The notes below the pieces were generated by a model, which searched no databases, had not been told where the DNA came from, and saw only the letters and a program-made list of their open reading frames with translations. Below, piece after piece: positions 60,941 to 64,000 of a stretch of 64,000 nt of DNA; within the stretch, counting starts at the first letter, position 1, and each line of letters begins with the position of its first letter. The position numbers and the translations under genes were made by a program. The DNA lies in assembly GCF_965228705.1 (NCBI RefSeq), contig NZ_OZ245832.1:868001-932000 (forward strand). The letters are read 5' to 3'. Origin of the DNA: Croceimicrobium sp965228705. GTDB taxonomy: Bacteria; Bacteroidota; Bacteroidia; Flavobacteriales; Schleiferiaceae.

Positions 60941-62260
60941 ATGGCTAAAGCTCCATTTACCAATATTCACATTCACGTTTTTAATACCGAATGTGCCCCC
61001 GACAATTTCCTGCGCATCATAACCTCCAATTTTGTGCGCAAGCATCCTAAAACCTTTAAATCCATTATCGACAAGCGCTTTACCCGCGGCATTATCCGTC
61101 GACTCGCCAAATGGGGAGCTGATAAAAAAGGAAAGGATCGGGGCAGTGTCAATAAATACATCTCCTTCTTAGAAGTAGGCACCACTAATCGCCAATTGGA
61201 CATTTACCGCGATGCCCTTGCTGTTGCTCAGAAATACGATCCACAATGTCGCTTAATTGGCCTCAGTCTCAACATGGACCACATGGATGATAAGGGTCGT
61301 CCACCTAAGAATTTCAACACCCAATTGAAGGAATTGAAGCAGATCAAGAAATACTATCCGGATCAATTCTTTCCCTTTGTTTGTGTAGATCCGCGTGCCC
61401 ATGCCGGTCAGTTAATGGTAAACTGGATGAAGAAGTTTTTTGAGAACGGTATGCGCAGTCCGGAAACCGGCATGGTACGCCCCTATTTCGCCGGTATAAA
61501 GATGTATCCCGCCCTGGGCTTCTTCCCTTTCGATCCCCGTTTGGATGAGATGTATGCCTATGCTGAAAGAGAGGGCATTCCGATCATGAGTCATTGTACC
61601 CGAGTAGGATCCCAGTATATCGGACCATCCATTGAAAGTTTGATACCGCGTGAGGTGGATATGATTCATCCTGAAGATTCGACCTCCCCTGAGTTCATAA
61701 AGGCGAAATCCGAGATTCATGCCCGCATAGAACGCTATTACAGTCAAAATCCCTCCTGGATTAAGAATAACGATTATGGCGATAATGATTTGGCCTGCGA
61801 TCTTTTTGGACATCCACAGAACTATATTCCGGTGATGCTGAAATATCCCAAGCTTAAAATCTGCCTAGCCCATATGGGCGGTGATGATCAGATTGAATTG
61901 ATGAACCCTGAAAAAGAGACCGATAATGAGATCATCAAGTTGGATGGTTACAATTGGGCCAGTCTGGTAAAGGAGCTCATGTTGACCTTCCCCAATCTAT
62001 ATACCGACATCTCCTATACCCTGGCCAAGCTGGATGAGAAAAAGGTGCGCGATGAGATTCAGGATTGGCTGCGAAGTGCAGATCAGGAAGGTAAAGCCTT
62101 GAATCAAAGGATACTTTTTGGTACCGATTTCTATATGACCGAGCGCGAAGCGCGTGAATCGGAATTGTACCAAAAGGCGCAAAACCAATTGTCGCAATGG
62201 ATGACGGTGATGAGTCGGGATAATTGTGAGCGTTATTTGTTCGAGCTTCCCGAAGCTTAG
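60941..62260 (+). CDS. amidohydrolase-superfamily TIM-barrel metal hydrolase
   Basis: A 439-residue metal-dependent hydrolase (amidohydrolase-related family). I start it at 60941 (MAKAPFTNIHIHVFNTE), ten bases past the preceding stop; the ATG at 60893 lies inside that gene. The metal-site residues are HIH (10-12), a Lys in FAGIKMYP, His in IMSHCTR, His in CLAHMGG and Asp in LFGTDFYM. It may hydrolyse an amide or decarboxylate an acid; the substrate is unknown. It has no signal peptide. Confidence 0.86.
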   Translation: MAKAPFTNIHIHVFNTECAPDNFLRIITSNFVRKHPKTFKSIIDKRFTRGIIRRLAKWGADKKGKDRGSVNKYISFLEVGTTNRQLDIYRDALAVAQKYDPQCRLIGLSLNMDHMDDKGRPPKNFNTQLKELKQIKKYYPDQFFPFVCVDPRAHAGQLMVNWMKKFFENGMRSPETGMVRPYFAGIKMYPALGFFPFDPRLDEMYAYAEREGIPIMSHCTRVGSQYIGPSIESLIPREVDMIHPEDSTSPEFIKAKSEIHARIERYYSQNPSWIKNNDYGDNDLACDLFGHPQNYIPVMLKYPKLKICLAHMGGDDQIELMNPEKETDNEIIKLDGYNWASLVKELMLTFPNLYTDISYTLAKLDEKKVRDEIQDWLRSADQEGKALNQRILFGTDFYMTEREARESELYQKAQNQLSQWMTVMSRDNCERYLFELPEA

Positions 62261-62265
62261 AAGGC

Positions 62266-62301
62266 TTAAAAAAGAAAAGCCACCCGTTTGCACAGGTGGC
62301 T
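62266..62301 (-). terminator. Rho-independent terminator of the small minus-strand operon
   Basis: On the minus strand AGCCACC pairs with GGTGGCT (10-base loop) and is followed by TTTTCTTTTTT. It is 30 bases beyond the stop of the 38-residue gene. Confidence 0.75.
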
Positions 62302-62330
62302 AATCGAAACAACAATCCGAGTACACAGCT

Positions 62331-62447
62331 TTAATTCAGTATCCAGGGAAGCACCAACCAGACTAAGGCTAAACCAATAAAAACAACGTATTTCACATTC
62401 TTAAGGGTACGCGGATCGAGCTGTTTAATCTTCTCAATGGTATTCAT
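62331..62447 (-). CDS. 38-residue single-pass membrane protein
   Basis: A short gene below the usual length cut-off: MNTIEKIKQLDPRTL-KNVKYVVFIGLALVWLVLPWILN in outline, with one hydrophobic segment (VVFIGLALVWLVLPWIL) after a basic N-terminal helix. Its start codon overlaps the stop of the upstream gene as ATGA (62447-62444), which is strong evidence for coupled translation, and a terminator follows 30 bases past the stop. Function unknown. Confidence 0.6.
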   Translation of the reverse strand: MNTIEKIKQLDPRTLKNVKYVVFIGLALVWLVLPWILN

Positions 62448-62836
62448 AATTGTATCATTTTAAGCAGGCTGTTTTCGGATCCATGAATACGGATCCCACG
62501 TAGATTCTCTGGGTAATTGCTCCATTTGTAAACGGCAATTACCGCCTCTACCAAGCCTGGGGTTAGAGCTTTTGGCGCTTGCGCGATAAAATCGAAATCG
62601 TAAATCCCGTCCTGGGGAGGGAATTCATAAGAACGGAGCTTTAGTTTAGGAGGCACCCAGCCTTCAGCTGTACATTGACCCACCGCAGAAATGCGAAGCT
62701 CGCGTTGAGGAAAATCTTTAAAATGTAGTTTCACACTATTTACCTCTTCAACCTGATGTAAAACTTGACTAAGGGTTTCCATTGTTAAAGCACTAATGTT
62801 TCGACGATTCAAAAGTGCATAGTGTTTAAAGGCCAT
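62444..62836 (-). CDS. hypothetical protein, 130 aa
   Basis: A 130-residue soluble protein with no signal peptide or membrane segment. It has an N-terminal helix, a middle with strands (SVKLHFKDFPQRELRISAVG; YDFDFIAQAP) and an end segment YPENLRGIRIHGSENSLLKMIQL. I do not recognise a family. An internal ATG at 62782 (METLSQVLHQVEE) may be the true start, since it follows an A/T-rich leader typical for this phylum. The stop overlaps the 38-residue gene start (ATGA). Confidence 0.65.
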   Translation of the reverse strand: MAFKHYALLNRRNISALTMETLSQVLHQVEEVNSVKLHFKDFPQRELRISAVGQCTAEGWVPPKLKLRSYEFPPQDGIYDFDFIAQAPKALTPGLVEAVIAVYKWSNYPENLRGIRIHGSENSLLKMIQL

Positions 62837-62976
62837 TCAAGAGGAGAAAGCCTATATCTTAAGGGAAAATCCCCCGCTCCAAAAAGGATATTCCTCCGAT
62901 TCTCAAATCAAGCCTTGTGTATTGCAGATTGGCCTTTACTTTTACTCTCGAATAACAATCACTAAACAACAATTCG

Positions 62977-63309
62977 ATGTCAAAGAAAATTGAAGACTGG
63001 ACTACCGAAGCGGTTCCAATGATCCTTAACTATCAAAACGACGATAGCTTGTTTATCCCTACTGCTGGAGGAGCAAAGCTTAAGGGTTTAATGGTGGATG
63101 CGGAACACGTTTTGAATATCATCAATAATCCTGATCACAACATCAAAAAGCTATTCATGATCTGTGCCCTGCGTGGTGATACAGATGTGCAGCAATTTAC
63201 TATGGTATTGGCAGGAGTGGATGAAGATGGCAAATTGGTATGTGACCCTGCATATGAATATTTGGAACCTTGTCCTTCTAATTGTGCAAACTTAGATGCC
63301 CATTTATAG
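62977..63309 (+). CDS. hypothetical protein, 110 aa
   Basis: A 110-residue soluble protein with no signal peptide. It has a helix-strand mix: DWTTEAVPMILNYQ, KLKGLMVDAEHVLNIINN and KLFMICALRGDTDVQQFTMVLAGVDEDGK. It ends with CPSNCANLDAHL, which contains two cysteines in CxxxC. I do not recognise it. It is followed six bases later by the membrane-protein gene. Confidence 0.6.
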   Translation: MSKKIEDWTTEAVPMILNYQNDDSLFIPTAGGAKLKGLMVDAEHVLNIINNPDHNIKKLFMICALRGDTDVQQFTMVLAGVDEDGKLVCDPAYEYLEPCPSNCANLDAHL

Positions 63310-63315
63310 ACTTTA

Positions 63316-64000
63316 ATGGGAATATTAGCTAACAGTACTTCCTTCCCCCCCTGGTATCCTGGAACAATGGCATTGCTCATTAATCCGGGATACCTTTTTT
63401 ACGTGATAATACTATTATCAATTATCAGTTTGGGGGCTTATAAATTCAAAAGCCTGGATAAAGCCTATCGCTATCTGGTGGTTTTATGCCTTATGATTTT
63501 GATATCAGAAATCGGTGCCAAAGCGGCGGTTTTACTGGAAAAAAGTAATTTTCCTTTTTACCACACCCTGATTCCTGCTCAAAGTCTGGTTTATGGCTTC
63601 ATCTTCTATCACCTCTTTAAATCGCGTGGCAAAGGGGGCATAGTGGCCTTAATTACCGGTTTCCTTTTTGCTCTTGGTTCTAGCATTATCAGCTTCAATG
63701 TTTATGAAGGGAAATTTAGTTTTCCCTCTCTGAATCTGAGTATTCTCAGTATTTTGATGATCATCGGAAGCTTATACCTCTTTTACCAAATTCTCAAAAA
63801 ACCTTCCGAACTCTCATTGTTCCGAATTGGTGACTTTTGGTTTGCCAGCGGTAACTTGCTTTTTTGGGCAGGTACTTTTTTGATATTCGGACTTTATCAA
63901 TGGTTATTGGATGCAGTACACGGACACCCTTCCTGGATGCATCATCTTATTCGGATTTTGAATTACATCCTTTACCTTTCTTACCTTCTCAGTGTTTACT
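63316..64000 (+). CDS. multi-pass membrane protein, truncated by the window end
   Basis: An open frame from the ATG at 63316 to the window end (228 codons, no stop). It encodes about six or seven hydrophobic segments, for example YVIILLSIISLGAY, YLVVLCLMILISEIG, LVYGFIFYHLF, IVALITGFLFALGS and SILSILMIIGSLYLFY. A second ATG at 63367 could also be the start. The pattern resembles the 7TM-type sensor-like membrane proteins that often precede histidine kinases in Bacteroidota, but the rest of the gene is outside the window. Confidence 0.7.
   Translation, partial: MGILANSTSFPPWYPGTMALLINPGYLFYVIILLSIISLGAYKFKSLDKAYRYLVVLCLMILISEIGAKAAVLLEKSNFPFYHTLIPAQSLVYGFIFYHLFKSRGKGGIVALITGFLFALGSSIISFNVYEGKFSFPSLNLSILSILMIIGSLYLFYQILKKPSELSLFRIGDFWFASGNLLFWAGTFLIFGLYQWLLDAVHGHPSWMHHLIRILNYILYLSYLLSVY

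Noticed and set aside
1..64000. tRNA, rRNA or CRISPR features
   Set aside because: I looked for the conserved T-arm, rRNA-like stretches and regularly spaced direct repeats on both strands and found none that I could support.

Overview
The window looks like the chromosome of a marine-type Bacteroidota, probably class Flavobacteriia (a Cryomorphaceae/Schleiferiaceae-like lineage is a guess). The basis is gene content: many Bacteroidota-restricted families (DUF2807, DUF4835, DUF2911, the RpoZ-like omega subunit, Cys-rich CPXCG protein), the gene order bamD-rpoZ-coaBC-DUF4835-recN, a promoter matching the Bacteroidota TTG-N19-TAnnTTTG consensus before hup, and short lipoprotein signals with Leu/Ala-rich lipoboxes. 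GC by eye is in the mid-40s percent. I see no rRNA, tRNA, CRISPR array, transposase or integrase. No gene-free stretch exceeds about 210 bases.

1-23,600: sugar-phosphate metabolism (pgm) and a TlpA-like thioredoxin lipoprotein; 3-hydroxybutyryl-CoA dehydrogenase; an FAD oxidoreductase next to a large Asp-box beta-propeller protein; an AlkB-type membrane monooxygenase; an ABC-F ATPase; PhzF-like, AlbA_2 and DEAD-box helicase genes; several small secreted or outer-membrane proteins; a CrtA-like gene overlapping nhaA; sucD and prmC. 23,600-36,200: hup, fmt, recQ, a NadR/Ttd14-type ATPase, an Mpo1-like membrane protein, a zincless Fpg/Nei glycosylase, a DnaQ-type exonuclease fused to a GIY-YIG domain, and a KdsC-like phosphatase opposite an LpxH-like pyrophosphatase and a glycosyltransferase. 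36,200-41,200: the bamD-rpoZ-coaBC-DUF4835-recN operon. 41,200-44,600: a beta-propeller lipoprotein overlapping a divergent CobT-like gene, with a DUF6580-type membrane protein nearby (a possible cobamide-related mini-locus), and an XRE repressor with palindromic sites in its promoter and inside its own gene. 44,700-52,000: PhoD-like phosphatase, M14 peptidase, aldehyde dehydrogenase, MazG-like pyrophosphohydrolase, glycosyltransferase, hpf and a TPR protein.

52,050-56,660 is the most unusual part: a strongly AT-rich minus-strand operon of three genes. They are a cytosine-5 DNA methyltransferase, a 767-residue protein with two GHKL ATPase modules (an N-terminal MORC/Hsp90-like one and a C-terminal histidine-kinase-like one), and a receiver-domain protein whose C-terminal half carries a canonical HEPN RNase motif (RNxxxH). 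I read it as a horizontally acquired defence cassette: methylation for self marking, a sensor ATPase/kinase, and a phosphorelay-controlled HEPN effector. Imperfect 14-15-base repeats lie in both flanking gaps.

56,690-64,000 is a block of poorly characterised envelope genes: a secreted protein with a barrel-like C terminus, a small protein and an Ig-like lipoprotein on the minus strand; a three-segment membrane protein followed by a TIM-barrel metal hydrolase on the plus strand; a minus-strand pair that includes a 38-residue membrane protein joined by an ATGA overlap; and a multi-pass membrane protein that runs off the window end.
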